In this document: positions 4,709-5,081 of the stretch, piece by piece
Position numbering within the stretch: position 1 is the first letter of the stretch
Layout: each line of letters begins with the position of its first letter
Assembly (NCBI GenBank): GCA_023414155.1
Contig: JAEZOG010000265.1
Span: 1 to 5,081, forward strand
Source of the DNA: Cyanobacteria bacterium OH_CFB_184
GTDB taxonomy: Bacteria; Cyanobacteriota; Vampirovibrionia; Gastranaerophilales; Gastranaerophilaceae
DNA length: 5,081 nt
Reading direction: 5' to 3'
Notes under the pieces: model-generated
Seen by the model: the letters and a program-made list of their open reading frames with translations, nothing else
The model's database searches: none
Told to the model about the DNA's origin: nothing
Translations under genes and position numbers: made by a program

Positions 4709-5081
4709 GTGGAAGAAACAAAAGTAAAGTCAAAAAAAAGAAAAATTGAAACTAAAGAAGAAGCTCCACAATCAGAGTGGAAAGAACAAGTAATTCAAAT
4801 CAGAAGAGTTACAAAAGTAGTTAAAGGTGGTAAAAAACTTAGCTTCAGAGCTGTTGTTATTGTTGGTAACAAAGACGGCCAAGTAGGTGTTGGTTGTGCT
4901 AAAGCCGCTGAAGTTATTGTAGCTATACAAAAAGCAGTTGCTGACGGTAGAAAAAACTTAGTAACTGTTCCTATATTCAAAACAACAATCCCTCACCCAA
5001 TCACTGGTATTTCAGGAGCTGGTAGCGTAATGCTAAGACCTGCATCTCAAGGTACAGGGGTTATCGCAGGTGGTGCTGTTC
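4709..5081 (+). CDS. rpsE: 30S ribosomal protein S5, N-terminal 124 residues (cut by window end)
   Basis: S5 binds 16S rRNA near helix 34 and the S4/S8 region of the small subunit, and contributes to decoding accuracy and the mRNA entry channel. The visible part has a Lys/Glu-rich N-terminal extension (2-22), then [19 protein letters not shown] (23-41), the double-stranded-RNA-binding fold [21 protein letters not shown] (42-62), IPHPITG (94-100), and the start of the C-terminal domain with [16 protein letters not shown] (109-124). The wording is close to cyanobacterial S5. The usual GxGxGKA is GVGCAKA (60-66). Codons favour GTT, GGT and GCT, fitting high expression and unlike the cell-wall genes. 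S5 normally follows rplR in the spc operon; here the gene upstream is ftsQ and the gene has its own promoter. About 40-60 C-terminal residues are missing because the window ends. Confidence 0.96.
   Translation, partial: MEETKVKSKKRKIETKEEAPQSEWKEQVIQIRRVTKVVKGGKKLSFRAVVIVGNKDGQVGVGCAKAAEVIVAIQKAVADGRKNLVTVPIFKTTIPHPITGISGAGSVMLRPASQGTGVIAGGAV

Overview
The window is AT-rich DNA from a bacterium with a peptidoglycan wall. Its core is a same-strand cluster, murC-murB-ddl-ftsQ, a fragment of the division and cell wall (dcw) cluster. A separately promoted rpsE follows and runs off the right edge. The rpsE product has the wording typical of cyanobacterial S5 (for example [15 protein letters not shown] and [10 protein letters not shown]). 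With the low G+C content and the murC-murB-ddl-ftsQ order, this suggests a non-photosynthetic relative of Cyanobacteria (Melainabacteria/Vampirovibrionia, possibly Gastranaerophilales). The taxonomic guess is inference from remembered family patterns, not from a search.

Layout. Positions 1-121 hold the N-terminus of a minus-strand membrane protein, probably a dicarboxylate/amino-acid:cation symporter. Positions 122-324 are a divergent intergenic region with a good minus-strand promoter, a perfect -10 box for murC, and a pair of inverted and direct repeats that could be an operator. Positions 325-4447 hold four tightly packed genes: murC and murB overlap by 1 bp, murB and ddl by 46 bp, and ddl abuts ftsQ with no gap. 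This implies one transcript and coupled translation. Positions 4448-4708 are a 261-bp intergenic region with a perfect DnaA-box sequence, a repeated AGTTGCAT element, a sigma70-like promoter, and a long imperfect hairpin ending in eight T's. From 4709, rpsE starts with GTG and is cut by the window end.

How the genes work together. MurB makes UDP-MurNAc, MurC adds L-Ala to it, Ddl makes the D-Ala-D-Ala dipeptide added later by MurF, and FtsQ helps recruit the septal synthesis machinery. The operon therefore links precursor supply to division. No ftsA, ftsZ, murG or ftsW follows ftsQ inside the window.

I see no transposon, CRISPR array, phage or defence gene, and no clearly new multi-gene system. 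The items most worth a second look are the structured rpsE leader, the placement of rpsE outside a visible spc ribosomal-protein operon, a Glu-to-Cys change at an expected ATP-contact position in Ddl, and the repeat pair in the divergent promoter region.
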